Assembly (NCBI RefSeq): GCF_014698965.1
Contig: NZ_JACXAE010000048.1
Span: forward strand, 83,827 to 147,826
Direction of reading: 5' to 3'
DNA: 64,000 bases
Source: Iningainema tapete BLCC-T55
GTDB lineage: Bacteria; Cyanobacteriota; Cyanobacteriia; Cyanobacteriales; Nostocaceae
Made by a program: the position numbers and the translations under genes. This document shows positions 17,990 through 27,900 of the stretch, piece after piece (the stretch's first letter is position 1; every line of letters begins with the position of its first letter). The notes under the pieces were generated by a model that saw only the letters and a list, made by a program, of their open reading frames with translations, was not told the DNA's origin and did not search any database.

Positions 17990-19983
17990 AATTCGTTGCT
18001 GTTCTCCAACTGCCAAAAATGTACCCCCCCTGAACTATCCCCTGCAACAATTGTTACACCATCTGGTGCAACAGCACAGCAAAGTAACGGATGCTCTCCA
18101 GTAAAAGTAGCAAGAACCTCTCCGCTTTCTAAATTCCAGACTTTGAGAGTATTGTCTCTTGAACCAGAAATCACCTGCTTGCCATCCGGGGTAATGGCGA
18201 TTGCAAAAACCAAGTGGCGGTGACCGATGAGGGTACACACCTCTGTTGCCGTTTGCAGATTCCAGACTTTGAGAGTGTTATCACCTGAACCAGAAATCAC
18301 CTGCTTGCCATCGGGGGTGACGGCAACGGCAAAAACCGCATCGCGATGACCAGTGAGAGTACACACTTCTATTGCCGTTTCTAGGTTCCAAATTTTGAGA
18401 GTCTTGTCCCATGAACCAGAAATTACATACTTGCTATCTGGGGTGACGGTGACAGCAAAAACCGCGTCGCGATGACCAGTAAGAGTACATAGGAGGTGTG
18501 TACTTTCCCGATTCCAGATTTTGAGAGTATTGTCTCTTGAACCAGAAATCACCAGCTTGCCATCGGAGGTGACAGTGAGTGCATTAACCGAGTTGCTATG
18601 AGCTTTTAGGCTACAAACTTCCTTTGCATGAAAATTCCAAACTTTGAGAGTCTTGTCCCATGAACCAGAAATCATCTGCTTGCCAAACTCATTTGAAAAT
18701 GCTTCACGAACGGGAATGAGGGCAACTGCATAAACCGAGTTGCTATGACCAGTGAGAGTACAAACCTCCTGTAAACTTTCCAGATTCCACACTTTAAGAG
18801 TTTTGTCACCTGAACCAGAAATCACCTGCTTACCATCCGGAGTAACGGCAACTGCATTAACCGAGTCGCTATGACCAGTAAGAGTATACACCTCATGTCC
18901 AGTTTCCAAATTCCAAATTTTGAGAGTTTTGTCTCTTGAACCAGAAATCACCTGCTTACCATCCGGAGTAACGGCAACTGCATTAACCGAGTCGCTATGA
19001 CCAGTAAGAGTACACACCTCATATCCAGTTTCCAAATTCCAAATTTTGAGAGTTTTGTCCCATGAACCAGAAATTACCTGCTTACCATCCGGAGTAACGG
19101 TAACTGTATAAACTGAATTGCTATGACCTTTGAGGGTACAGGCTTCCTGTACACTCTCCAGATTCCAGATTTTGAGCGTGTTATCACCTGAACCAGAAAT
19201 TACCTGTTTGCCATTCGGGGTGACGGCGATTGCATTAATCCAGTCGTGATGACCACTAAGGGTACAGACCTCCTGTGCCGTTTCCAGATCCCAGACTTTG
19301 AGAGTATTGTCTCTTGAACCAGAAATTATCTGCTTGCCATCCGGAGTGACGGCAACTGCAATAACCCAGCCGCAATGACCAGTGAGAGTAAAAACCTCCT
19401 GCGCCGTTTCCAGATTCCAAACTTTAAGCGTGTTGTCACCTGAACCAGAAATCACCTGCCTGCCATCGGGGGTGACGACGACTGCATTAACAACCGAGTA
19501 GCTATGACCTGTGAAGGTGCGTAACAAACGTCCACCGGGAGGAGTTAAGCTAGGTGTTAACAAACGTAACCAAGGAGTTTTAATTTGCTTTGTCTGATTA
19601 AGCATTGCCTGAATTTCTGGCAATTTAAAAGATAGCAAACGACCCCATAATTGTTCTGCTAGCTGCGTCCTATCCTGACATAAAATATGTGCTGACAGTA
19701 GCAGTGCTCCTTGAATTAATTTCAGCGCTTTTACCTTTTCCTGGTTGTAGTCTGGATTATTTTCTACCTCCGGGTGATTAATCAAATCATAATCAGTAAT
19801 CAGCGCATCTACTCCATAGTTAGGATGCTGAGTTTTTTCTACTAGATAGTCAAAACTAGTTAAAAGTTGAAAATACTTCTTTAAATGACCAGGTTTATTT
19901 GACTTAACTAAATTAGGTAATGCCGTTAGACGAGCGCGTTGATAGGCAGGGCTTTTTGCTACTGAATGAGGTAATTTATTCAT
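17986..19983 (-). CDS. WD40 repeat protein with STAND-associated N-terminal domain
   Basis: From ATG 19983 (AGGTGA just upstream) the product has 665 residues. Residues 1-160 form a helical domain with SPAYQRARLTALPNL and QLAEQLWGRLLSF, which in filamentous cyanobacteria is common next to NACHT proteins. Twelve WD40 units of 42 residues follow (ISGSGDNTLKVWNLE type). The units are nearly identical at DNA level with a 126-bp period. One unit contains an extra segment (IPVREAFSNEFGK) from a short interspersed repeat. It overlaps the upstream ATPase gene by 8 bp, so they form one operon, probably as the sensor half of a split STAND system. Confidence 0.88.
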   Translation of the reverse strand: MNKLPHSVAKSPAYQRARLTALPNLVKSNKPGHLKKYFQLLTSFDYLVEKTQHPNYGVDALITDYDLINHPEVENNPDYNQEKVKALKLIQGALLLSAHILCQDRTQLAEQLWGRLLSFKLPEIQAMLNQTKQIKTPWLRLLTPSLTPPGGRLLRTFTGHSYSVVNAVVVTPDGRQVISGSGDNTLKVWNLETAQEVFTLTGHCGWVIAVAVTPDGKQIISGSRDNTLKVWDLETAQEVCTLSGHHDWINAIAVTPNGKQVISGSGDNTLKIWNLESVQEACTLKGHSNSVYTVTVTPDGKQVISGSWDKTLKIWNLETGYEVCTLTGHSDSVNAVAVTPDGKQVISGSRDKTLKIWNLETGHEVYTLTGHSDSVNAVAVTPDGKQVISGSGDKTLKVWNLESLQEVCTLTGHSNSVYAVALIPVREAFSNEFGKQMISGSWDKTLKVWNFHAKEVCSLKAHSNSVNALTVTSDGKLVISGSRDNTLKIWNRESTHLLCTLTGHRDAVFAVTVTPDSKYVISGSWDKTLKIWNLETAIEVCTLTGHRDAVFAVAVTPDGKQVISGSGDNTLKVWNLQTATEVCTLIGHRHLVFAIAITPDGKQVISGSRDNTLKVWNLESGEVLATFTGEHPLLCCAVAPDGVTIVAGDSSGGVHFWQLENSNEL

Positions 19984-21517
19984 CTTCACCTAAATATACC
20001 GAGTCAGCAATGCGTTGATTTACATCCTCAAATAATTTACGAGTAGATTTTAATTCCCGTTTTGCTTTGAGGAAGTCAAGAAAACTAGCGTGGTAAATGC
20101 TGTAGCAGATTTCTCCTTCTATTTCTTGTGCTTTCAAATACTCAACCCACTCATCCAAAACAGATTGCACATCATATTCATCTTTATCAGCAATGTTGGC
20201 AATCATCTCACAGGGAATTGGCGTACCAATTTCGACTAAGATAAACAGGATAATTACCTTTGCTTCCTGGGGTGTTTTATTCATCCCCATCCGCTCTCAA
20301 TGTTGTTGATAGTAGTCTTCTAGACCATCTGGCAATTGGTTTAAAGTCAGGTCTTGATAGAAACCGCGAGCAATTCCTGGTAAAATATAGCGCAGGTACA
20401 TAAAATTGTTTTCACTTTTGGCTGCGACCTGCTCAACAAACGTTTCAGTAAAAATATTACGGTCTTGTATCCACTTACGCAAAGCTAATTTATGCTCTGG
20501 ATCGTTATTCAGAAATAAGCGAATATACTCTTTCACATCATCACGGCTGAAATCTACATACTGACTTGCCCTTAAATCAAACTCCTCCACCGGAACACCA
20601 GGAGACACATACAACCTTTTTGTTTCTTGAGTATAAGGTCGTCTGGTTAGTAGGAAATAAACATGCTCAGGAAGCGTAGTAGGTAAATACAATAGATTAT
20701 CGCCTGATTTCTGTTCTTGCTCTACTTCATCAAGTGCATCAACCACAATCACCAAACGTTGATTAGGAAGAAGTTTTTTGCTCACTTTCTCAAGTAAAGT
20801 TGGTAAATCAGATTTTTCCGAATTCTGTAACTGGTAACGCTTAATCAATTGTTGTCGAATACTTTCCAAAAACTGTTCAGGTCGATTGCGTCCCTCAGCA
20901 CGAATATTGAAATAGCACGGAGATTTGTAGTCAAAAACGTATTTAGCAGAAATGGCACTTTTTCCCATCCCCGCATCCCCTACTACAATAAAGTAACCGT
21001 TGGAGTTATTTTTAAGAAATTGAGCAAAAGCTTCAAAAACAAATCTGCGTCCACAAAATGCCCGGATTTTTTCTTTGATTAATGGTTTAAACTCCTGTGA
21101 ATACTCATCCATATTCCAGTCTGGATAAGGCTGAAATTCTAATGATTTAGTGCGTTGGGCTACGCTGATAAAAACTTTTCCAAACTCTTCTAGCTCCGGA
21201 TGAATGTCAATTCCTGCTGCTCGGATATCATCCCCTAATGTATTCCAATCCGTAAATGTTTCTACTTCTTTGAGAAATCCTAAAGGATTATTAGAAGAAT
21301 AAGCTTGCCAAAAAGCATTTTTAATCTCTTTTTCTCGAAAAAGTTTAAGAATAGGCTCAGGCTTATATACCCCATACTCTACTAAAGCATAAGCATAAAC
21401 ACCATCAACATCTTTTGGGGGTTGTACTGGATCAAGCTTTAAATCCTTTAATATTTTGATGACAGTTTCATTACGCTGCGCTTGATTAATAACTAGGGTA
21501 GCAGAACGCGCAATCAT
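19976..21517 (-). pseudogene. NACHT/STAND ATPase interrupted by in-frame TGA
   Basis: The frame from ATG 21517 runs 406 codons, stops at TGA 20299-20297, and continues in the same frame for another 106 codons to 19976. Where homologues have Trp in the conserved YYxxHWxRMGM segment, this gene reads YYQQH-stop-ERMGM, so one TGG to TGA change explains the break. Domains: an N-terminal helical region (1-130) unknown to me, a linker RAFCGRRFVFEAFAQFL, Walker A VVGDAGMGKSAIS, Walker B RLVIVVDALDEVE, a sensor region (FLLTRRPY), and after the stop a winged-helix-like C-terminus (VLDEWVEYLKAQ, YSIYHASFLDFLKAK). The 104-residue tail could restart at ATG 20290 as a separate peptide. Confidence 0.85.
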
Positions 21518-21686
21518 GTATCGCACTAATTACCTTATGGATGTCAACCATTTTTGTTGGGGAGGAGTTATTTTACACTTAGACTATATGTAAGCTTCTA
21601 CTTCATTATCTTGCTTTTCGGATAGTTGTGATAGAATGTAACAACAAATTATTTTTAAAGTTCAGAGTTTTTCTTTTAGAACCAAA

Positions 21687-22001
21687 ATGACCGGAGTAAT
21701 TACCCAATCACCTATTGAAATACCTAAAGACAAAATTGCTGAACTTGCAGAGCGTTATCACATTTGTAAACTTTCTCTGTTTGGTTCCATTCTGCGTGAT
21801 GACTTTCGCTCTGATAGCGACATAGACATTTTAGTTGAGTTTGAACCTGGATACACCCCCGGCTTTGCGTTCATTGACATTCAGGATGAACTCTCTCAGC
21901 TTTTAGGGCGAGTGGTTGATCTCAATACGCCTGAAGATATCAGTCGCTACTTCCGATCTCAGGTACTGGCAGAAGCACAAGTGCAGTATGTCAAAAACTG
22001 A
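21687..22001 (+). CDS. MntA-type nucleotidyltransferase antitoxin
   Basis: A 104-residue minimal nucleotidyltransferase. The signature LFGSILRDDFRSDSDIDILVEF has the GS motif followed by the DxD metal-binding pair. In the MntA-HepT type VII toxin-antitoxin system this enzyme transfers AMP to the HepT toxin and neutralises it. The downstream hepT start overlaps its end by 14 bp, which implies coupled translation. Length and motif are intact. This is the only toxin-antitoxin pair in the window that looks fully intact. Confidence 0.9.
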   Translation: MTGVITQSPIEIPKDKIAELAERYHICKLSLFGSILRDDFRSDSDIDILVEFEPGYTPGFAFIDIQDELSQLLGRVVDLNTPEDISRYFRSQVLAEAQVQYVKN

Positions 22002-22341
22002 TAATGTACGCCTGCGTCACATGTTAGATGCGGCGAATCAGGCAATTGTATTTACCCAAGGGCGTAGTCGCGCTGACTTGGATACTGACGCTATGCTGGC
22101 ACTAGCAGTTGTAAGGCTGATCGAGATTTTGGGTGAAGCAGCCAAAAACGTTTCCCAGTCAACCAAAGACAGTATACCGGAAATTCCGTGGCGACAAATT
22201 ACCGGAACGCGGGATCGACTTAGCCATGCTTACTTTGATGTCAACCTTGACATTATCTGGGATATTGTTACTAGCGGTTTACCTCCGCTAGTTGCTAAGT
22301 TGCAGGAAATTCTTTCTTTGAATGAAGGTGATGATTTGTGA
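21988..22341 (+). CDS. HepT-like HEPN ribonuclease toxin (DUF86)
   Basis: A 117-residue, all-helical HEPN protein. The RX4-6H-type active site appears as RDRLSHAYFDV (residues about 74-84), and the family segment RLIEILGEAAKNVS precedes it. HepT toxins cleave RNA until AMPylated by MntA on the conserved tyrosine, here in HAYF. I start it at ATG 21988 within the end of the antitoxin gene, since the frame's further upstream extension adds unrelated residues. Confidence 0.9.
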   Translation: MSKTDNVRLRHMLDAANQAIVFTQGRSRADLDTDAMLALAVVRLIEILGEAAKNVSQSTKDSIPEIPWRQITGTRDRLSHAYFDVNLDIIWDIVTSGLPPLVAKLQEILSLNEGDDL

Positions 22342-22503
22342 GCTATTAGAAGCAAGAGTGTAAACAACAGAAGGAATAGAGACGTAGTGCGGAAATCATA
22401 CCGAAAGCAGATGTGTGTCTCGCTGCACATATCTTAACAGGCAGATGTCGCTCTTTTGTCAAGTATTTTACAATTATAAATAAGAACTTCAGGAGAAGAA
22501 TTT

Positions 22504-22869
22504 ATGGGTTGGTTAAAAAGACTATTTGGACTGGAAAAACCGCAAAACGCACAAGTAAATCCTGAGCCACAACCAGTGCAGCAGCAAGTTCAAGCCGCTG
22601 CTCCTGCTGCTACTCAATCAATTCCCCCAGAGCGTGTAGGATTAAATGGGGAATACGATCAAAGTGGATTAGCAAAGCGTGTAGCTCTAGCATTTGACCA
22701 AGATCCCCAATTAGATGACGTTGATACTCTATGGGTTGCGCAAACTAGTGGTACTGTAGTACTGAAAGGGAAAGTTCCCAGCCAAGATATTCTCAACAAA
22801 ATGGTTTCTGTGGCACGCTCTGTAAATGGTGCTACCTCTGTTGACACTTCACAAGTTACGATTGGTTAA
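22504..22869 (+). CDS. BON domain protein
   Basis: A 121-residue protein. The N-terminus is MGWLKRLFGLEK with a Pro/Gln/Ala-rich linker (residues 13-45). The BON domain (about 50-121) contains LAKRVALAFDQDP, VDTLWVAQTSGTVVLKGKVPS and SVNGATSVDTSQVTI. BON domains bind phospholipids or polysaccharides and are common in envelope and osmotic-stress proteins. There is no signal peptide, so it is probably cytoplasmic or peripheral. AGGAG lies just upstream of the ATG. A GTAGAGACG palindrome follows 5 bp after the stop. Confidence 0.85.
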   Translation: MGWLKRLFGLEKPQNAQVNPEPQPVQQQVQAAAPAATQSIPPERVGLNGEYDQSGLAKRVALAFDQDPQLDDVDTLWVAQTSGTVVLKGKVPSQDILNKMVSVARSVNGATSVDTSQVTIG

Positions 22870-22874
22870 TATTT

Positions 22875-22903
22875 GTAGAGACGTTCCGCCGGAACGTCTC
22901 TAC
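22875..22903. terminator. GTAGAGACG palindrome between convergent genes
   Basis: A perfect stem GTAGAGACGTTCC-GCC-GGAACGTCTCTAC. It lies between the BON gene and the convergent hydrolase and could terminate both, although no T-run follows. Other copies of this repeat family are at 29500, 35769, 42398 and 46715. Confidence 0.65.
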
Positions 22904-22905
22904 GT

Positions 22906-23844
22906 TCATACCTGATGGACAACAATTTGTTGTTTCGGAAATATAGATCTATCAATCCAATCTAAAATGACTTGGTTCACCTGTTCTGGGTTTTCATCAT
23001 GGGGACAATGCCCTACACCTTCAAGATTGAGCAATTCTAAGTTCTCGTTGTATTGAGCAAATTGACTAGCCAGTGCTGGGGGAACAAATCTGTCTTTCTG
23101 CCCCCAAATCAAAAGCATGGGAATTGTTAGAGTGGGTAGCACTGTCTTAACGCTAGGGCAGAAGTTTGCTCTAATTGTTGCTTTGAAAAGAGCAGTGAAG
23201 GCGCGGGCTGAACCCCGATCTTGGGTAGGCCCTGCTATGATTTCTACTAGTTCATCTGTGATGGCTTCAGTATTAGCATAGGCGATCGCCGCCCATCGTC
23301 GCAATATACCTGGTCTGCGCAATACCCCAAACACAGTTTTCAGTACAATCCCAGAAGCTACAATAGATTTGATGGTTGAAACTGTAGGTCGTAACCAACC
23401 AGGGATTGCTTCAAGCTCTAATGAAGGATCGGGCAAGCTCATCATCACCACACCTTGCACCATTTCTGGATGAGCAGCGGCAGCAGCCAGAGCAATCAAT
23501 GAACCAATAGAATTCCCCACCAATACAACTGGTTGACGAATAAAAGCTTTCCAAAAGTCGTATACTTGCTCTACCCAAAGATGTATGCTATAGTTTGCCG
23601 GGGCTTTTTCTGAAGCACCAAAACCAAGCATGTCAAGAGCATAAACTGTATGGTGTTCACTTAGCACTTCTAAATTGTGTCGCCAATGTCCAATAGAAGC
23701 ACCGAACCCATGTAACAGGATCAGGGGAGTAGTGTTTTGGTGATTTGTAGAAGTACGTATATATGTGTAGCGGATTTGCCAGCCCCGCCAGACCCAATCC
23801 CTTTGATTACCTACCCTTTGCTGCCAATGAACCTTGCCGTTCAT
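22906..23844 (-). CDS. Alpha/beta fold hydrolase
   Basis: A 312-residue alpha/beta hydrolase. The oxyanion loop LILLHGFGASIGHWRHN is followed by DMLGFGASEKAP, the nucleophile elbow VLVGNSIGSLIAL (Ser within GNSIGS), the acid region LIWGQKDRFVPP and the catalytic His in LEGVGHCPHDENPE. The pattern is that of the large cyanobacterial and plant-chloroplast family of esterase/haloperoxidase-like hydrolases; the substrate is unknown. The ATG at 23844 has GGAGG 6 bp upstream; the longer ORF merely reads through that ribosome binding site. Confidence 0.9.
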   Translation of the reverse strand: MNGKVHWQQRVGNQRDWVWRGWQIRYTYIRTSTNHQNTTPLILLHGFGASIGHWRHNLEVLSEHHTVYALDMLGFGASEKAPANYSIHLWVEQVYDFWKAFIRQPVVLVGNSIGSLIALAAAAAHPEMVQGVVMMSLPDPSLELEAIPGWLRPTVSTIKSIVASGIVLKTVFGVLRRPGILRRWAAIAYANTEAITDELVEIIAGPTQDRGSARAFTALFKATIRANFCPSVKTVLPTLTIPMLLIWGQKDRFVPPALASQFAQYNENLELLNLEGVGHCPHDENPEQVNQVILDWIDRSIFPKQQIVVHQV

Positions 23845-24238
23845 AGTTACCTCCAAATGATTATATATTTGACTACAAAGTAATACTGAATAATTAGCAA
23901 AATATAAAGTTATTATAAATACACAAACAATAAAAAGTATATGAGCGCGTAATATGTATATTATAGAAATGTATTGATGAATAAAATGTCAATCACTTTC
24001 GTAAACCAGTTACAATAGTTAAAGAATGCTACTATTGTCTAACTTAGATTAAATATTGGACAAAAGTTCTCTCGCAATGAGTAGAATGACAAATACAACA
24101 ATTACCATCACAGGTTTATGGATTAGCTACTCTAGAAATAGAGTTTCCTTTTTCTGTCCTCAGTTATGCAATCTTGCTTCCGCTGCGGACTACTCACAAC
24201 CAAGCCAAATTCATAATTAACAGCTCCCACGAATCATA
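23845..24238. other. Divergent intergenic region upstream of infC
   Basis: About 390 AT-rich bp between the divergent hydrolase and infC. A small hairpin (CTCTAGAAATAGAG) at about 24130 is the only structure noticed. Otherwise featureless. Confidence 0.35.
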
Positions 24239-24772
24239 ATGAATGTGATTGAGAAGAAAAGAAGTCGCGATCTGCCCCAAATCAACGAAAGGATTCGCTT
24301 CCCGAAAATTCGGGTCATTGATACCGATGGCGCCCAACTAGGAATTCTTTCCCCGCAGGAAGCACTGCAGCTAGCGGAGGAAAAAGAGCTGGATCTGGTG
24401 TTGCTCAGTGATAAAGCTGATCCGCCAGTATGTCGGATTATGGACTATGGGAAATATAAGTTTGAGCAGGAAAAGAAAGCGCGGGAAGCTCGCAAAAAGC
24501 AGCACACGGCTGATGTCAAAGAAGTGAAGATGCGCTACAAGATAGAAGATCACGATTACAACGTGCGTGTTAAGCAAGCCGAGCGCTTCCTCAAAGATGG
24601 TGACAAAGTCAAAGCCACTGTTATGTTCAGGGGTAGAGAAATTCAACACAGTGACTTGGCAGAAGAATTGCTCAAGCGGATGGCTACCGATCTAGAGTCG
24701 TTTGGTGAAGTGCAGCAAGCGCCCAAAAAAGAAGGGCGAAATATGATGATGCTGATTTCACCGAAGAAATAA
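24239..24772 (+). CDS. infC: Translation initiation factor IF-3
   Basis: A 177-residue IF-3, which binds the 30S subunit, keeps the subunits apart and checks start-codon pairing. The N-domain begins with the typical cyanobacterial [34 protein letters not shown] follows, then the C-domain [32 protein letters not shown] and FRGREIQH. The start codon is ATG, unlike the AUU used in enteric infC. It is monocistronic here, with a hairpin terminator-like structure at 24796-24846, instead of the infC-rpmI-rplT operon of many bacteria. Confidence 0.97.
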   Translation: MNVIEKKRSRDLPQINERIRFPKIRVIDTDGAQLGILSPQEALQLAEEKELDLVLLSDKADPPVCRIMDYGKYKFEQEKKAREARKKQHTADVKEVKMRYKIEDHDYNVRVKQAERFLKDGDKVKATVMFRGREIQHSDLAEELLKRMATDLESFGEVQQAPKKEGRNMMMLISPKK

Positions 24773-24795
24773 GCCGATTTTCATCCAAAATTGAT

Positions 24796-24846
24796 AGTCC
24801 TGAGTGCTGAGTGGGAAAAATAATACTCAGTTACTCAGGACTTTTG
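24796..24846 (+). terminator. Terminator-like inverted repeat after infC
   Basis: AGTCCTGAGT(GCTGAGT) pairs with ACTCAGTTACTCAGGACT across a short AT loop, followed by TTTGCTTTTT. It fits a factor-independent terminator for infC. Confidence 0.6.
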
Positions 24847-24922
24847 CTTTTTCCAAGGGACACCGAGCGACTAGATCAACGCTAATTAAGCTTGGGATAC
24901 CCATTTAAGGAAATCAAGCTGC

Positions 24923-27900
24923 ATGGAACTGAAAAATTGCTGGTTTGCTCTCAATTCGGTTTTCCCACGACTGTTACAGTGGGTAAATCTCCGTCCAGAG
25001 GAAAGCGAACGTACATGGTTAATGTTCGCATTCTATACAACTACATCAGTAGGATTACGATGGTCGGAAGACACCACAGTAGCGCTATTTTTAGATGAAT
25101 ATGGCGCAAAATTATTGCCGTGGATTTATATTGCCAGTGCGGGAGCGGGTGTAGTCTTAGTTTTTTTATATTCTCGGCTACAAAAGATTTTCCCTTTGCG
25201 CTGGGTGATAGTAGCTCTAGCACCGTGTATGTTCCTACCATTAGTTTTGATGAGTTGGGCAATGCACGTACCACACCTCACAATCATTACCATATTCCTA
25301 CTGCGACTGTGGGTAGATGCATTTTACGTTGTCAACGATCTGAATACTTCAATTACCGCCAATCAACTCTTTAATATTCGCGAACTTAAGCGTGCCTACC
25401 CTCTAGTAAGTAGCGGTATTTTGGTAGCAGATATTGTTAGTGGCTTTAGTCTGCCTTTACTGCTTATATTTGTAGGGCTAGATAAAATCATTATGCCAGT
25501 TGCTGGTATATTTATAACCATCGGGACAATAATTCTTTGGTATCTAGGTAATAACTATCAGCAATTTTTTCCTGATACCCCAGCTAAACAAATTCCCGGA
25601 ATACAAAATTTCTCAAGACGCCTCCTTTCTCTTCCCTTAAAGCGCTATACATTACTGTTATTTGCATTTTTTGCTCTGCTGCAAGTGCTGGGAGTGATGA
25701 TAGATTTTCAGTATCTCACCCAGCTCAAGCTAAATTACAACAATAAAGAAATTGCTAGCTTCTTGGGTATATTTGGTGGGATGGCAGGATTATGTGAGTT
25801 AAGTATGCAGTTATTTATCTCTAGCCGATTTCTGGAACGGTTCGGGGTGTTTATCACTGTCGCAACTTTGCCATTGTGCGTTCTGATTTTGATCCCCCTT
25901 GCAATGATACTGACTCAATCACACTACTTCTTCTGGGGTTTAGTAATTCTCAAGTTTCTCGACGAACTTTTGCGCTACACTTTTGTTGCTAGTAGTTCGA
26001 TACTATTGTTCCAACCCATACCAGATAAAATCCGCAGTAATATCCAATCATTATCTGGAGGTATTGCAGAAGCCTTTGGCGCGGCGATCGCAGGTGTACT
26101 AATTTTAGTTACTCTTTGGTTAGTACACTCAGCATTACCTTTACACAAATTAGTTTTGGTAATAGAAACGGCAATACTCGCTTTAATTTGTGTAGGAATA
26201 GTTTATTTGGTGCGAAGTCAATACGTCAACCTCTTAGTCTTGAGTGCGGGGCAGGGGCAACTAAGTGGCACAGATGTAGACTTACCAGCATTTAAAATTG
26301 CGATCGTCAAAGCTTTAGGCGAAAAAGGTACACAAGCTGATAAACGCTCTTGCATTGAATTGTTATCTCAAATTGATCCTCAAGGAGCAGGGGAAGTATT
26401 AGCACCCCTACTCCATAAGCTACCCCCTTCTTTACAGAAGCCTAGTTTAGAGGTGATGCTTTCCACGGGCGTAAATCCATCTTACCTATCCTATGTTCAT
26501 GGTTTGTTAGTACCTCAAGGTATCAACAGCCCAGAAGTTTTTGCCTTAGCTTTACGTTATGTTTACCATGCCGATCCCAATCCTGATTTAAGCTTCTTAG
26601 AAGAGTCTTTAAAACAAGAAAACTCAGTAATTCGCGCAACTGCCGCTGCTTTACTTTTACGTCACGGAACGCCTCTACAATCAAGTGCGGCGACACACAT
26701 ATTGCGGCGAATGCTAACGAGTAAAAAAGAATGGGAACGAATTCATGCAGTCAAAGCTTTAACGGAAGCGGTTTATTTACAAGCACTGCGGATTTATATC
26801 CCGAATTTGTTGCAAGATGATTCTTTGCGGGTACGTTGTGCAGTGCTGTCGATGATTGCCGCAACTCATCTCGAAGAGTACTATCCTGCTTTGATTGGGG
26901 GACTTTACTACAAATCAACTCGCTCAGTAGCAATGAGTGCTTTGCTCAAATTGGAGAATGAAGCTTTACCATTGTTAACGAAGTTAGCTACTAATATTTA
27001 TCAACCTGAAGTAGTACGTCTATACGCTTGGCGTACTATTAGTCAAATCCCGACTTTAGAAGCGATTGATACTTTATGGATGTATTTGAAAATATCTAGA
27101 GGTACAACTAGAGATCATATCCTCCGCACCTTGCTGAAACGGCATCAACAAGAAGGAATTGAGAGTTTATTTGCTGAATTAAATAGTAATGTGGAAAAAT
27201 TGATTGTCGAGGAATTACATTTTTTAGGAGAGCTTTACGCCACTTATGTAGATTTAAAAACTCAAGGGGATTTTTACGCCAATTCTAGAGAACTTAAAAC
27301 TCAAAATCAGGGAGGTAATCGTCAAACGAAAGAAAAGATTATGGCTAGATGTGAGTTGTTAATTCGCGCAATTTTAGAATTAGAAATAGATATTAAAGAG
27401 CGATTGTTACTTTTACTCAAGCTACTTTACCCCTTAGAAAATATTCAAGCAGCAACTTTTAACCTCCGCTCCAAGTCAGGGGTAAATATTGCTAGGGGGT
27501 TAGAAATATTAGAGCATACTGTAAATTTGCCGAGCAAATCGATTTTAATTGATATTTTAGATCGGCAATTACCAGAAGAAAAACTGCAAAAACTGGAGTC
27601 CAAAGGCATAGTGAAATATCAACAGATGGAAGTAAGCTCGCGCATTCGCACTTTGGTGGCACAAAGGGAATTGCTTTCTGATTGGTGCGTGTCTTGCTGT
27701 TTTCATTTTGCCCAAGTAGCAAGCATTCGACTAACGAGTGAACAAGTTTTAGCTTGTTTGCGCCATCCTACAGGTTTTGTGAGGGAAGCGGCGATCGCCT
27801 ACCTCAATGTGGTTTCGAGAACCGTTCTCCAAGAAATTCTCCCCCAACTGCAAAAAGATTCACACCCAATAGTTGCTGCTCAAGTTCAAGAGTTAATGAA

